Below, piece after piece: positions 26,058-34,858 of a stretch of 64,000 bases of DNA. The stretch is from Curvibacter sp. AEP1-3 (GTDB taxonomy: Bacteria > Pseudomonadota > Gammaproteobacteria > Burkholderiales > Burkholderiaceae_C). The stretch is taken from positions 2,830,201 to 2,894,200 of the forward strand of contig NZ_CP015698.1 in NCBI RefSeq assembly GCF_002163715.1, written 5' to 3'. Under the pieces are notes generated by a model, which did no database searches, had not been told where the DNA came from, and was given only the letters and a program-made list of their open reading frames with translations. The position numbers and the translations under genes are program-made. The stretch's first letter is position 1. Every line of letters begins with the position of its first letter.

Positions 26058-26851
26058 AGCATCTGGCGCGCAAGCGTTTCGGCCAGCACTTTTTGTCGGA
26101 CTCCGGCATCATCGATGCGATCGTCCAAGCCATCAACCCCCAGCCTGGCGATCCGATGGTCGAGATTGGTCCCGGTCTGGCGGCCCTGACACAGCCTTTG
26201 GTAGAACGCCTGGGTCGCCTGACCGTGATTGAGCTGGACCGTGATCTGGCAAAGCGTTTGCGCAGTCATCCTCAGCTCCATGTGATTGAGTCAGATGTGC
26301 TGAATGTGGATTTCAGCAGCGCCGACATTGCGCCAGCAGCTCCTGAAAATGTAGCAACCTCCGCAGCCGTAGCCCGCAAACTTCGGGTGGTGGGTAATCT
26401 GCCCTACAACATCTCAACGCCCATCCTTTTCCATTTGCTGGACTACGTGAAGTGCATTGAAGACCAGCATTTCATGCTGCAAAAGGAAGTGATTGATCGC
26501 ATGGTGGCCCCGCCTGACAGCTCCGATTTCAGTCGCCTGAGTGTGATGCTGCAATGGCGCTATGCGATGGAGGACGTGCTGTTTGTTCCTCCGGAATGCT
26601 TCGATCCCCCGCCCCGGGTCAATAGTGCCGTGGTGCGCATGGTGCCCCTGGCCCAGCCGCCAGTGTTGGATGTGGGGCTGTTTTCGGAAATGGTGCAGGT
26701 GGCGTTTAGCCAGCGTCGCAAGTTGCTGCGCCACACACTGGGGGCCTGGCTGGAGCAGAAGGGTTTTTCAGGCCAGTTTGACGTGCAACGTCGCGCCCAG
26801 GAGGTTCCGGTGGAAGAGTATGTGGCTTTGGTGCAATCGCTGAAGGCTTAA
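26054..26851 (+). CDS. rsmA: 16S rRNA (adenine(1518)-N(6)/adenine(1519)-N(6))-dimethyltransferase
   Basis: KsgA-type methyltransferase of 265 residues acting late in small-subunit assembly. KRFGQHFL at the N-terminus, [12 protein letters not shown] as SAM motif [13 protein letters not shown] as the NLPY catalytic motif, and the C-terminal [13 protein letters not shown] are all diagnostic. Between motif III and NLPY (about residues 90-112) there is an Ala-rich insertion, [16 protein letters not shown], encoded by what looks like a dispersed-repeat copy. pdxA, often found between surA and rsmA, is absent. An intrinsic terminator follows. Confidence 0.95.
   Translation: MKHLARKRFGQHFLSDSGIIDAIVQAINPQPGDPMVEIGPGLAALTQPLVERLGRLTVIELDRDLAKRLRSHPQLHVIESDVLNVDFSSADIAPAAPENVATSAAVARKLRVVGNLPYNISTPILFHLLDYVKCIEDQHFMLQKEVIDRMVAPPDSSDFSRLSVMLQWRYAMEDVLFVPPECFDPPPRVNSAVVRMVPLAQPPVLDVGLFSEMVQVAFSQRRKLLRHTLGAWLEQKGFSGQFDVQRRAQEVPVEEYVALVQSLKA
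26321..26355 (-). repeat. Partial dispersed repeat inside rsmA
   Basis: Read on the minus strand: GCTACATTTTCAGGAGCTGC, then TGGCGCAATGTC. This matches the 21086 and 62596 copies (GCTAT..TTCAGGAGCTGC..CGCAtAt). It encodes the Ala/Pro-rich insertion before the NLPY motif. The downstream half of the unit is not recognisable. Confidence 0.55.
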
Positions 26852-26890
26852 CTACCCGTTAGAGCGCGTTTGCTTTTGGAGCTCCTATGG

Positions 26891-26919
26891 AAAAAGGCCT
26901 GTCACAGACAGGCCTTTTT
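26891..26919. terminator. Bidirectional intrinsic terminator after rsmA
   Basis: A 13-bp perfect stem (26891-26903 with 26907-26919) with a 3-nt loop begins AAAAAGGCCTGTC and ends in TTTTT. It serves rsmA on the plus strand and the RNase/barstar operon arriving on the minus strand. Confidence 0.92.
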
Positions 26920-26937
26920 GCTTCCCTACCGTACTGA

Positions 26938-27153
26938 TCAGGCGGCTGCCAACCAGTATCCCGCGTTAAAGGGGCTGCTCATGCGCAACGCCAGGGGAGA
27001 CACATCCAACAACTTGTCGGTCGGCATTTTTTCGCCGGTGTCGGTAATCGGCTCTGCAATGGCAATTTCTGCCACGGCTTCGCTGCTTGCCTCGTTCGCC
27101 CGTTCTGCTTGGCTGGTTTGTGCAGAACGGGCTACAGAAAAGAATAGAAGCAT
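26938..27153 (-). CDS. Hypothetical 71-aa protein downstream of barstar
   Basis: No family recognised. The frame overlaps the end of the barstar gene by 22 nt and ends 19 nt before the terminator, so it would be the third gene of the RNase/barstar operon. The middle is rich in Ala, Glu and Ser (ERANEASSEAVAEIAIAEP) and the end (KMPTDKLLDVSPLALRMSSP) looks like a folded segment. Codon choice resembles neighbouring genes. A shorter version could start at an internal ATG (MPTDK). It could be non-coding 3' sequence. Confidence 0.45.
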   Translation of the reverse strand: MLLFFSVARSAQTSQAERANEASSEAVAEIAIAEPITDTGEKMPTDKLLDVSPLALRMSSPFNAGYWLAAA

Positions 27154-27533
27154 CGGAAAGGAATTTTCCGGTCTCCCCAGTAGTCCGCGGTGTCACGGAA
27201 GATGTCCAAGAGCTGTTCGCGCGCTTCCTTGTCGAATTTGACGTTCGCGGGAATGTGTTCCAGCACCGCCACAAAACCGGGCTGAGGGCCCGACTTGTGC
27301 ACAGGGTCGGTCAGGTTGTCGTACAGCGCGTCAAAATTCTTGCTGACGGTGGTTGGCAGCATGAATTGCTGGCCGATCATGTCCAGCACGTCCTGTTTGG
27401 TCTGGGCGTTAGCCAGGTTGGCGTACAGAAAGTGGTGACCCAGGCCTTGTGCGGCTTCCTGCAGGTCCGACACGCGAAAAGCGCGGATCGATTGAACGAT
27501 ATTCGTTCTGACAGTTCGAAGTGGCGTATCCAT
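27132..27533 (-). CDS. Barstar-family RNase inhibitor
   Basis: A 133-residue cytoplasmic protein of the barstar fold. Diagnostic features are the N-terminal DLQEAAQGLGHHFLYANLAN segment, NFDALYDNLTD, the inhibitor helix/loop, and the C-terminal DTADYWGDRKIPFRCFYSFL. The adjacent upstream gene encodes the secreted RNase, so the likely role is to protect the cell from that enzyme before export. ATG 27533 follows the RNase stop by 34 nt. The last codons overlap a possible third gene. Confidence 0.9.
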   Translation of the reverse strand: MDTPLRTVRTNIVQSIRAFRVSDLQEAAQGLGHHFLYANLANAQTKQDVLDMIGQQFMLPTTVSKNFDALYDNLTDPVHKSGPQPGFVAVLEHIPANVKFDKEAREQLLDIFRDTADYWGDRKIPFRCFYSFL

Positions 27534-27567
27534 CCCCGATTCTCTTTCTCAAAGTACAAAATTCGGC

Positions 27568-27960
27568 TCAGGGCACGATCTTGCGAAAACTCGCATAGTG
27601 ATCGGCCGTGTAATAACAGGCTTGAGGTGCAGTGACTTGCTTGCCGCCGCACACAATTCTTCGGGCTCCCCGGTTGGACGCTCCGGGCGTCTTCACGGTG
27701 TATTCGCGGTAAAAACCTCGGGGCTGCAAGGGCAGAATCCGCTCCCGGTTACCGAAGACGTCGCCGTCTTTGTCGTAGGGAAAAGGACCACCTTGCAGGA
27801 CCAGGTTGTAGGTCGTACGGGCTTGGGGAGGCAGGCTGGCAAGTGCAACAGTCGACTCTGCGACAAAAGCCGGAGCTTCTTTGGCAGAGGAGACACCGGC
27901 AGACCATGCCACCGTCACAAACAAGCCAGTAAGTACTAACTTGATAACTCCCTTGTGCAC
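27568..27960 (-). CDS. Secreted guanyl-specific ribonuclease (RNase Sa/barnase superfamily)
   Basis: A 130-residue microbial RNase with an N-terminal signal sequence (IKLVLTGLFVTVAWSAGVSSA). The mature domain follows the RNase Sa pattern closely: GGPFPYDKDGDVFGNRERILP with the catalytic Glu, YREYTVKTPG with the catalytic Arg, and YYTADHYASF with the catalytic His near the C-terminus. All three catalytic residues are present, so it should be active. I chose GTG 27960 because AAGGA lies about 7 nt upstream; the frame stays open further but runs into a terminator hairpin. Confidence 0.88.
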   Translation of the reverse strand: MHKGVIKLVLTGLFVTVAWSAGVSSAKEAPAFVAESTVALASLPPQARTTYNLVLQGGPFPYDKDGDVFGNRERILPLQPRGFYREYTVKTPGASNRGARRIVCGGKQVTAPQACYYTADHYASFRKIVP

Positions 27961-28028
27961 CCAGAATCCTTTACGACTACCGCGGGTTAACCCGAAAAAG
28001 TAAGCCGCTAGTGTCGCGTATTCGGCAC

Positions 28029-28067
28029 AAAAAAGCAAGGGCTTGCTCAATAAATAAGCAAGCCCTT
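28029..28067 (-). terminator. Intrinsic terminator downstream of maeB
   Basis: On the minus strand an 11-bp stem AAGGGCTTGCT / AGCAAGCCCTT (arms 28057-28067 and 28037-28047) encloses a 9-nt AT-rich loop and is followed after GC by TTTTTT (28034-28029). It ends the malic enzyme transcript before the RNase gene. Confidence 0.88.
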
Positions 28068-28111
28068 ACACAAATTTTACACGCAGAGTGGGCACTAACT
28101 GCCCTGAAAAC

Positions 28112-30472
28112 TCAGCGTGTAGCGTTGGCGTCTGCGACCGTCAGAGCAGTCATGTTGACGATGCGGCGCACGGTCGTGCTCGCCGTCAAAACGTGCACCG
28201 GTTTGGCTGCACCCAAGAGCACCGGCCCGATGGCGATGTTGCCACCAGCTGCAGTTTTGAGCAGGTTGTAGGCAATGTTGGCAGCGTCGATATTCGGCAG
28301 CACCAACAGGTTGGCATCGCCGTGCAGGGTGCTATTGGGCATCAGCGCCTTGCGGGCTGCGCCATCCAGTGCGACGTCGCCGTGCATCTCGCCGTCCACT
28401 TCCAGCCAAGGAGCTTGTTCGCGCAGCAGTTCCAGGGTGCGGCGCATTTTGATGGCGCTGGGTTCGTTGCTGCTGCCGAAGTTGGAGTGGCTGAGCAATG
28501 CAGCCTTGGGCTTGAAGCCGAAGCGCATCATTTCTTCGGCGGCCATGACCGTGATTTCGCACAGCTGTTCGGCGGTCGGGTCGTAGTTGACGTGGGTGTC
28601 CACCAGAAAGACCTGGCGGTTGGGCAGCATCAGGCCGTTCATGCAGGCATAAATCTGCACGTCCTGCGGGGTGCTGGGGCTGCCGCCGTGGCGTTTGCCG
28701 ATCACCTGGTCGATGTAATGCAAGTGCGTGGCGGTGGTGCCCCAGGTGCCGCAGATCAGGCCGTCTACATCGCCCTTGTTCAGCAACATGGCCCCAATCA
28801 GCGTCAGACGGCGGCGCATTTCAATCTTCGCCATCTGGACTGTGACACCTTTGCGCTCAGTCATGCGGTGGTAGGACTGCCAGAAGTCGCGATAGCGGTG
28901 GTCCTGCTCGACGTTGACGACGTTGTAGTCCACGTTTTCTTTCAGGCGCAGACCAAATTTTTCGATGCGCTCGGCAATCACCGCAGGACGTCCGATCAAG
29001 GTGGGCAGTGCGAGGCGCTCGTCCACCACGATCTGGGCGGCACGCAGCACGCGCTCGTCTTCGCCCTCGGCGTAGGCCACGCGCTTCTTCAGGGCCTTCT
29101 TGGCAGCATTGAAGATGGGCTTCATGGTGGTGCCAGAGGCATACACAAAGCTTTGCAGCTTCTCGCGGTAGGCATCCATGTCCTGGATGGGGCGCAATGC
29201 CACGCCGCTGTCTGCAGCTGCCTGCGCCACCGCCGGTGCAATCTTCATCATCAAGCGCGGATCGAAGGGCTTGGGAATCAGGTACTCCGGGCCAAAAGCG
29301 AGCTGCTCGCCCACATAGGCGGCGGCCACCACTTCGCTCTGCTCGGCCTGGGCCAGTTCGGCGATCGCGTGGACGGCTGCAATTTCCATCTCCAGGGTGA
29401 TGGTGGAGGCACCGGCATCCAAAGCACCCCGGAAGATGTAGGGGAAACACAGGACGTTGTTGACCTGGTTGGGGTAATCGGTGCGGCCGGTCGCCATGAT
29501 GGCGTCGTCGCGCACGGCCTTGACTTCTTCCGGCAGGATTTCGGGCGTGGGGTTGGCCAGCGCAAAGATAAGGGGCTTGTCCGCCATGGACTTGACCATG
29601 TCCTGCTTGAGCACGCCGCCAGCGGACAGGCCCAGGAAGATGTCTGCACCCGCAATGACTTCACGCAAAGTGCGGGCATCGGTCTTCTGGGCGAACTGGA
29701 TCTTGTCCTCGTCCATCAGCTCGGTGCGTCCTTCATAGACCACGCCGGCCAAGTCGGTAACAAAGATGTTTTCACGTGGAATACCCAACTTGACCAGCAA
29801 GCCGAGGCAGGCCAATGCCGCAGCACCCGCACCCGAGGTCACGAGCTTGACCTTTTTGGGATCTTTGCCGGCAATTTTCAGGCCGTTCAGGATGGCGGCG
29901 CCCACGCAAATGGCGGTACCGTGCTGGTCGTCGTGGAACACCGGGATCTTCATGCGCTCGCGCAACTTGCGCTCCACATAGAAGCAGTCGGGCGCCTTGA
30001 TGTCTTCGAGGTTGATGCCGCCGAAGGTAGGCTCCAGCGAAGCAATGATGTCGACCAGCTTGTCGAGGTCGTTTTTCTCATCAATCTCGATGTCGAACAC
30101 ATCAATGCCGGCGAACTTCTTGAACAGCACGCCCTTGCCTTCCATCACCGGCTTGGACGCCAACGGACCGATGTCGCCCAGACCCAGCACGGCAGTGCCG
30201 TTGGTGATCACGGCCACCAGGTTGCCGCGGCTGGTGTATTTGAAGGCGTTGTTCGGGTCTTTGACGATCTCTTCGCACGGAGCTGCCACACCGGGGGAGT
30301 ACGCTAGCGCCAGATCATGCTGGTTGATGAGCTGCTTCGTCGCGCTGATCGCTACTTTGCCCGGGGTGGGGAACTCGTGGTACTCCAGCGCCGCTTGCCG
30401 CAACTGGGCTTTTTTCTCTGCGGAATTGGAAACAGGGGGGCGTGGCGTGAGCGGCGTGGTCTGGTCTGTCAT
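28112..30472 (-). CDS. maeB: NADP-dependent malic enzyme with phosphotransacetylase-like domain
   Basis: Oxidative decarboxylation of malate to pyruvate and CO2. The 786-residue protein has the MaeB layout: N-terminal malic domain (about 20-160; [21 protein letters not shown] later), NAD(P)-binding domain (about 165-400; [20 protein letters not shown]), and a C-terminal phosphate acetyl/butyryl transferase-like domain (about 430-760) that in this class has a regulatory role. ATG 30472 has GAGGAAG 4 nt upstream. It forms a single-gene unit with its own terminator. Confidence 0.95.
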   Translation of the reverse strand: MTDQTTPLTPRPPVSNSAEKKAQLRQAALEYHEFPTPGKVAISATKQLINQHDLALAYSPGVAAPCEEIVKDPNNAFKYTSRGNLVAVITNGTAVLGLGDIGPLASKPVMEGKGVLFKKFAGIDVFDIEIDEKNDLDKLVDIIASLEPTFGGINLEDIKAPDCFYVERKLRERMKIPVFHDDQHGTAICVGAAILNGLKIAGKDPKKVKLVTSGAGAAALACLGLLVKLGIPRENIFVTDLAGVVYEGRTELMDEDKIQFAQKTDARTLREVIAGADIFLGLSAGGVLKQDMVKSMADKPLIFALANPTPEILPEEVKAVRDDAIMATGRTDYPNQVNNVLCFPYIFRGALDAGASTITLEMEIAAVHAIAELAQAEQSEVVAAAYVGEQLAFGPEYLIPKPFDPRLMMKIAPAVAQAAADSGVALRPIQDMDAYREKLQSFVYASGTTMKPIFNAAKKALKKRVAYAEGEDERVLRAAQIVVDERLALPTLIGRPAVIAERIEKFGLRLKENVDYNVVNVEQDHRYRDFWQSYHRMTERKGVTVQMAKIEMRRRLTLIGAMLLNKGDVDGLICGTWGTTATHLHYIDQVIGKRHGGSPSTPQDVQIYACMNGLMLPNRQVFLVDTHVNYDPTAEQLCEITVMAAEEMMRFGFKPKAALLSHSNFGSSNEPSAIKMRRTLELLREQAPWLEVDGEMHGDVALDGAARKALMPNSTLHGDANLLVLPNIDAANIAYNLLKTAAGGNIAIGPVLLGAAKPVHVLTASTTVRRIVNMTALTVADANATR

Positions 30473-30628
30473 TCGGCTTCCTCTGTGGCCGGGGCTCTCG
30501 CAACACGAGGCGTGCCCCAGCACGGTAATGGGCTTTGCATTGTAGGCTTGGCTCTCTAACTCCCCGCTACAGAGGAGGCCAACTTTATGCGAATGGCGTA
30601 TGGGGTTATGACCAGTGCTTTGGCGCCC

Positions 30629-31816
30629 TCACGCCGTAGTGAGCTTGGCCATTTCCATGCGGCGTGCAGTGCTCTTGCCCGCCAGCACAAAGCCCCGTTG
30701 CTGACCGGCCGAATCCACAAAACGCCAGGCACCCTCACTGCCTTCAGCCTCCCATTGGCCCGTCGTGGCGGGATGCGCTGCAGCCACCACAATGGGCAAA
30801 GCCGGTGTTTTGATGCTGACTGGCATCAAGGGAAACACCACTTCGGTGGGTGTGCCTGCCAGGGTCGCGGCCAGTGCGCGCGCTGCAGTCATTACGGGCA
30901 TGACGTAAGGGAGGGTGCGTTGACCGGCGCTCTCGTACTGGGCACAGTCGCCCAGGGCGTAGACATCCGCGGCGGAGGTTTCCAAGCGAGTGTTTACAAG
31001 GACACCCCGTTCACAGGCCAGACCTGCGGCCAGTGCCAGAGCGGTATCGGCGCGCAAGCCAATGGCGCTGAGTACCAGATCGGCCGGTACGGTGCTGCCA
31101 TCCGCCAGGGTGGCCAGCAGCTTTCCGTTGGCATCCGCATTCACAGACGCGACCGAGGTGCCGAAGTGCCATTGCACGCCCAGGCCGGACAAAGCGGCCT
31201 GCAACTGTTCGCTTGCTTCGGCGGGCAACAAGGCAGCCAATGGGCGCGCAGCGGGGTCCGCCACATGCACTTGCACGCCGGCGAGTGCGAGGTCGTTGGC
31301 AAACTCGCAGCCGATCAGGCCGGCACCCATCACTACTACGGTTTTACCTTCGCCACTGCCGGGCACGGTGGCGTCCACACCCAGTGCGGCGTGGAAACCC
31401 GCGAAATCATCGAGTGTGTTGATGGAGCGCACGCGGTCGGCAGCGTCGCCCTGCAAGGGAATGCGAATCGGGTGAGCACCGGTAGCGAGTACGAGCTGGC
31501 GGTAGCCCAAGGTTTGCGCTGTGTCACCCTGACGCACCGTGAGGGTCTTGGCGCTTGTGTCCAGGCTTTCCGCACGTGAACGGTCCATCAGCGTGACTTG
31601 CAGGGTCTCGGCCATTTTGGCGGCGGGGGTCGTCACCAGTTGCTCGGGACCCCGCTTTTGGGCGTAAGCGTTGGAAAGCGTGGGCTTGGCATAGAAGTCC
31701 CCGCTGTCTGCGGTCACCAGTACCACCGGAGTGTTGGCGTCGAGCTTGCGGAACTCACGCACCGTGGTCCAACCGGCCACGCCGCTACCGATCACGATGA
31801 CAGGAGAGCTGCTCAT
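30629..31816 (-). CDS. Rubredoxin reductase (FAD-dependent NAD(P)H oxidoreductase)
   Basis: A 395-residue pyridine-nucleotide-disulfide-oxidoreductase-fold protein. FAD motif VIVIGSGVAGWTTVREFRKL lies at 6-25. The NAD-binding motif is VVVMGAGLIGCEFANDLA (about 152-169), and the second FAD motif is ADVYALGDCAQYE (about 285-297). There is no redox CxxC pair, in line with rubredoxin and ferredoxin reductases. It passes electrons from NAD(P)H to the rubredoxin encoded just upstream. ATG 31816 has an AGGAG about 8 nt upstream. Confidence 0.9.
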   Translation of the reverse strand: MSSSPVIVIGSGVAGWTTVREFRKLDANTPVVLVTADSGDFYAKPTLSNAYAQKRGPEQLVTTPAAKMAETLQVTLMDRSRAESLDTSAKTLTVRQGDTAQTLGYRQLVLATGAHPIRIPLQGDAADRVRSINTLDDFAGFHAALGVDATVPGSGEGKTVVVMGAGLIGCEFANDLALAGVQVHVADPAARPLAALLPAEASEQLQAALSGLGVQWHFGTSVASVNADANGKLLATLADGSTVPADLVLSAIGLRADTALALAAGLACERGVLVNTRLETSAADVYALGDCAQYESAGQRTLPYVMPVMTAARALAATLAGTPTEVVFPLMPVSIKTPALPIVVAAAHPATTGQWEAEGSEGAWRFVDSAGQQRGFVLAGKSTARRMEMAKLTTA

Positions 31817-31920
31817 GCGCGGGCTCCTGTGCGGTGGCTGTGGGCAGTCGGGCGGAGTGGGGTCGGTGGGATGTTGCGATTCATCGTGATTTCCTGTGGG
31901 TGGGCTTGAGGCCGAATGGC

Positions 31921-32085
31921 CTAGATCGTAACGACCTCGAAGTCCGCTTTGGCTACGCCACAGTCCGGGCACTCCCAGCTCTCGGGCACATCGGCCCACA
32001 AGGTTCCGGGCGCAATGCCGTCTTCGGGGCGGCCGGCAGTTTCGTCATACACAAAGCCGCAAACGATGCAGATATAGGTTTTCAT
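31921..32085 (-). CDS. Rubredoxin
   Basis: A 54-residue iron protein translated from ATG 32085: it begins MKTYICIVCGFVYDE and ends near ESWECPDCGVAKADFE. The two Cys-x2-Cys-Gly knuckles (Cys6, Cys9, Cys39, Cys42) bind one iron, and the aromatic residues (Tyr4, Tyr13, Trp30, Trp37) form the usual core. It lies between rubrerythrin and rubredoxin reductase on the same strand and so is the electron carrier between them. Confidence 0.96.
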   Translation of the reverse strand: MKTYICIVCGFVYDETAGRPEDGIAPGTLWADVPESWECPDCGVAKADFEVVTI

Positions 32086-32112
32086 GGTATTCAAAGGTAA
32101 AGAATCAAAAGT

Positions 32113-32160
32113 GTTGCTAGCGCATGTGTGATAAGCGCGAGTAGCTATGAAATTAGTAGC
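32113..32160 (-). repeat. Dispersed palindromic repeat between rubrerythrin and rubredoxin
   Basis: Minus-strand order: GCTACTAATTTCATAGCTAC, then TCGCGCTTATCACACATGCGCTAGC. It shares the layout of the 10787 copy (hairpin, GCGC-TTAT, GCGCTAG). It lies within the presumed operon and could tune relative expression of the two genes. Confidence 0.7.
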
Positions 32161-32185
32161 GTAAAGCAGCCTGCTGAAGACAGGC

Positions 32186-32668
32186 TTAAGCGGTCAGAGT
32201 TGCCAGTTGCGCCTTGTAGTGGCTGGCGTGGCGCTCCTCGACGCGGGCCAGCGCGGCGAAGCGTTTCTGGGCTTTCTCCAAGGCCGCTTTGAACTGGGCT
32301 GCGTGCACCTTGCTTTCTTCAATCTGCTCGTCCATCTCGGCAACGGCTGCGGCATTGCCTTCAGCTTCTGCCGTGGCACGGAAGCCCGGGTACATCTCGC
32401 TGTACTCGTAGGTCTCGCCGTCGATGGCGATTTGCAAGGCCTTGGCCGGCGTCATGGTGGCCTTGGGGTACAGCAAGTCCAGGTGACCGAATGCGTGCAT
32501 GACTTCCTGGTCGGCGGTTTCTTCAAAGGCGCGGGCCGTCGCTTCATCGCCCATCTCGCGGGAAAGCTTGGCGAAATAGCGGTACTTGATATGCGCCATG
32601 GACTCGCCGGCGAAGGCGGCTTCCAGATTGGCAAATGTCTTGATCTCGGGGCGTTGTGCGGTGCTCAT
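32186..32668 (-). CDS. Rubrerythrin (diiron, without rubredoxin domain)
   Basis: A 160-residue ferritin-like protein that reduces hydrogen peroxide at a diiron site. The two metal-binding helices pairs are visible: ESMAHIKYRYFA and ETADQEVMHAFGHLD in the first half, ESKVHAAQF and VEERHASHYKA in the second. Unlike classical rubrerythrins it has no C-terminal rubredoxin domain, which suits the separate rubredoxin gene downstream. ATG 32668 has AGGAG at 6 nt; the ATG just 6 nt earlier is too close to that site. An OxyR-like site lies about 100 nt upstream. Confidence 0.93.
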   Translation of the reverse strand: MSTAQRPEIKTFANLEAAFAGESMAHIKYRYFAKLSREMGDEATARAFEETADQEVMHAFGHLDLLYPKATMTPAKALQIAIDGETYEYSEMYPGFRATAEAEGNAAAVAEMDEQIEESKVHAAQFKAALEKAQKRFAALARVEERHASHYKAQLATLTA

Positions 32669-32767
32669 GGTCATCTCCTGGGGCGGTGGCTACAGAAACC
32701 ATTTCTGCGGCATGGAGTGAATGGTAGGCACTGCGCCTCAATAAAGCCAATCGCATTTGACTAATCT

Positions 32768-32782
32768 ATAGATAGAAACTAT
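32768..32782 (-). promoter_or_regulatory. OxyR/LysR-type half-site upstream of rubrerythrin
   Basis: ATAG and CTAT separated by 7 nt form the T-N11-A pattern of a LysR-type dimer site, with the ATAG/CTAT sequence favoured by OxyR; a nested palindrome GATAGAAACTATC overlaps it. Only one of the two sites of a full OxyR operator is clear. Confidence 0.4.
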
Positions 32783-32828
32783 CTTTCGTAGTCCCAAAGG
32801 GGCGGCGTGCCACGCTCTTGTTAGGAAA

Positions 32829-34187
32829 TCAGGAAGCCCGCAGGGTGCCTGCCTGGTTCAATGCCTGGCGCAAGGTGTCGAGTTGCACAGGTTTGCTCAA
32901 AAACAAATCCATGCCGGCTTCCATGCAGGCGATACGGTCTTCCGCGTAGGCATTGGCCGTCATGGCAATAACCAACGGTTGCCGGGCCAAGGGCATGGCG
33001 CGGAGGGCCTTGGCGGCCGTGATGCCGTCCATCTCCGGCATTTGCATGTCCATCAGCACCACATCGAATTCCGCCTCCCGGAGTCGCTCCAAGGCGAGCA
33101 GTCCGTTCTCGGCCTCCATGTGCGGCGGGCAGCCCAACTGTTTGAGCTGGTTACGCGCCAGCAGGCGGTTGAGAGGCTGGTCATCCACCAGCAGGATGCG
33201 CAGCCCCGACAAATCCATTTGTGCCGCAGGTGCCGCTTCTACGGCAACTTCTGCCGGTCGCGTCCAGGCCTCGGGCGCAGACAGGCCCAAGGCAGCGGGC
33301 GACAAGGTAAAGCTGAATTCAGTCCCGACTCCGGGCGTGCTTTGCACCTGCAAATCGGAGCCCATTTGGACAATCAGCGCTTTGCAAATCACCAAACCCA
33401 GACCGGTGCCGCCGAACTTGCGGGAAATGGAACTGTCCCCCTGCTTGAACGGCTCAAACAACTGCGACATCACCTCCGCGCTCATGCCGATACCGGTGTC
33501 TTTCACACTGCAACGCAAGCCTTCGGGCGTGCAGAGCAGCGCAATGCGAACCTCACCTTCCGAGGTGAACTTGAGCGCATTGCCCACCAGGTTCATCCAA
33601 ACCTGCCGCAAGCGGTTCGGGTCGCCGGTCGCATGGTCGGGCACATGGTCATCCATGTCGAGGTGCAAGACCAATCCCTTGGCCTGTGCCTGTGTGCGGA
33701 ACAGCGCCAGAGTGTCCTGCACCACCTGCCGGGGATTGAAAGGAATGCGCTCCAACTCCATCTGGTGGGCTTCAATCTTGGAGAAGTCCAGGATGTCGTT
33801 GATCAGGCTGAGCAGGGCATTTCCCGCCATGAGGATGTTGTCCACATAGCCGGCCTGCTCGTCATTCAGGGGCGTGGATTTCAGGAGCTCGGTCAGGCCG
33901 AGTGCGCCGTTCATGGGCGTGCGGATTTCGTGGCTCATCATCGCCAGAAAGCGGCTTTTGGCCACGTTGGCCGACTCGGCCTGCACCAGTGCGGCTTGCA
34001 GCTCCGCCGTTCGCTCGCTGACCCGCTGTTCCAGCACCTGGTTGGCTTGGAATAAGGCCAGGCTCTTTTCTTCCAGCAAATGCTCCGCTTGCTTGCGCGC
34101 CGATTTCTCGCGGTCCAGCCGCCCCTGCATACGCCTCAGGGCTTCGGCATGAGGATCCAGCGGGGGCGGGGCAGCGGAATCTGTCAC
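32829..34187 (-). CDS. Hybrid sensor histidine kinase/response regulator, H-NOX partner
   Basis: A 452-residue soluble hybrid kinase. A coiled coil (about 15-75) leads to the dimerisation domain with [10 protein letters not shown] (phospho-acceptor His86). ATPase motifs follow: [10 protein letters not shown] (N box), VKDTGIGM (G1), [10 protein letters not shown] (G2). The receiver domain (about 325-445) has VDDQPLN and [12 protein letters not shown] with the phospho-acceptor Asp. It has no membrane segment or sensor domain of its own, which fits control by the H-NOX protein encoded 4 nt upstream. GTG 34187 was chosen for that spacing; the frame is open further into the H-NOX gene. Confidence 0.9.
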   Translation of the reverse strand: MTDSAAPPPLDPHAEALRRMQGRLDREKSARKQAEHLLEEKSLALFQANQVLEQRVSERTAELQAALVQAESANVAKSRFLAMMSHEIRTPMNGALGLTELLKSTPLNDEQAGYVDNILMAGNALLSLINDILDFSKIEAHQMELERIPFNPRQVVQDTLALFRTQAQAKGLVLHLDMDDHVPDHATGDPNRLRQVWMNLVGNALKFTSEGEVRIALLCTPEGLRCSVKDTGIGMSAEVMSQLFEPFKQGDSSISRKFGGTGLGLVICKALIVQMGSDLQVQSTPGVGTEFSFTLSPAALGLSAPEAWTRPAEVAVEAAPAAQMDLSGLRILLVDDQPLNRLLARNQLKQLGCPPHMEAENGLLALERLREAEFDVVLMDMQMPEMDGITAAKALRAMPLARQPLVIAMTANAYAEDRIACMEAGMDLFLSKPVQLDTLRQALNQAGTLRAS

Positions 34188-34191
34188 GCAG

Positions 34192-34725
34192 TCAGGCTTT
34201 GTTGCGGAGTTCGAAGCGGATAGCCCCATCCGGCAAGTTGACGCGAGTGACGTTGACCGGGTCACCGAAGTGGGTGACCGCACCGGCAATCAGGCCCTCG
34301 GCCAGGTCGCCGAAGTGCCGGGGGGAGGCGTAGAGCATGTTCAAGCCGTCCGGCAAACGTTCGCAATCAAAGCTGGGCAGCTGGGCGTCCGGGTAGAGCT
34401 TGCGCACTTCGGTATGGATCACCGACTCGATGCCATACAAGAAATCGACCGCCGAAGTAATGCCGCCGAAAAACGCGGGGTACAGCGCATGAAAGCGTCC
34501 GAACAGGTGCACACCAAAGGCATGTACCAGCGCCGGCACCGGCAGGCCCGAGCGCTGCGAGAGCGCGACCACCATGCCTACGAGCTCATTGTGGTCGTAA
34601 GTGCCGACTGCTGTGTATGCACCGCCGCTGGGGGGCGCACTGTCGTCAATGATGTCGTCCACCATGTCGGCAGAGAACTTGTCCTCCACCATTTCCAGAA
34701 ACTCGGTAAAGACCATGCCTTTCAT
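34192..34725 (-). CDS. H-NOX heme-nitric oxide sensor protein
   Basis: A 177-residue H-NOX domain protein. [17 protein letters not shown] at the start and the heme-binding signatures are clear: proximal histidine His104 in [17 protein letters not shown] and the YxSxR heme-propionate motif Tyr132-Ser134-Arg136 (LYASPR). The protein should bind NO through ferrous heme and pass the signal to the hybrid kinase next door, as in HnoX-HnoK pairs that control biofilm or cyclic-di-GMP. ATG 34725 has AAGGAG 7 nt upstream. Confidence 0.93.
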   Translation of the reverse strand: MKGMVFTEFLEMVEDKFSADMVDDIIDDSAPPSGGAYTAVGTYDHNELVGMVVALSQRSGLPVPALVHAFGVHLFGRFHALYPAFFGGITSAVDFLYGIESVIHTEVRKLYPDAQLPSFDCERLPDGLNMLYASPRHFGDLAEGLIAGAVTHFGDPVNVTRVNLPDGAIRFELRNKA

Positions 34726-34858
34726 GCGCAATCTCCTTTAGGGGGTTTCCGCTTTATAGCCGAGCCCGAGCCAAAATGTGCAGGAAAAAGAGCCCGCATT
34801 CACCTTCAATCACACACCCGCCCCGCGTGTAACGCGGCGGGGGTATGCTCGCGCCCCT

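Noticed and set aside
28088..30307. A 739-codon open frame on the plus strand
   Set aside because: It lies fully opposite maeB, is rich in His, Gln and Gly as antisense frames of high-GC genes are, and shows no family motif.
32883..34055. A 390-codon open frame on the plus strand
   Set aside because: Antisense to the hybrid kinase; no recognisable motif.
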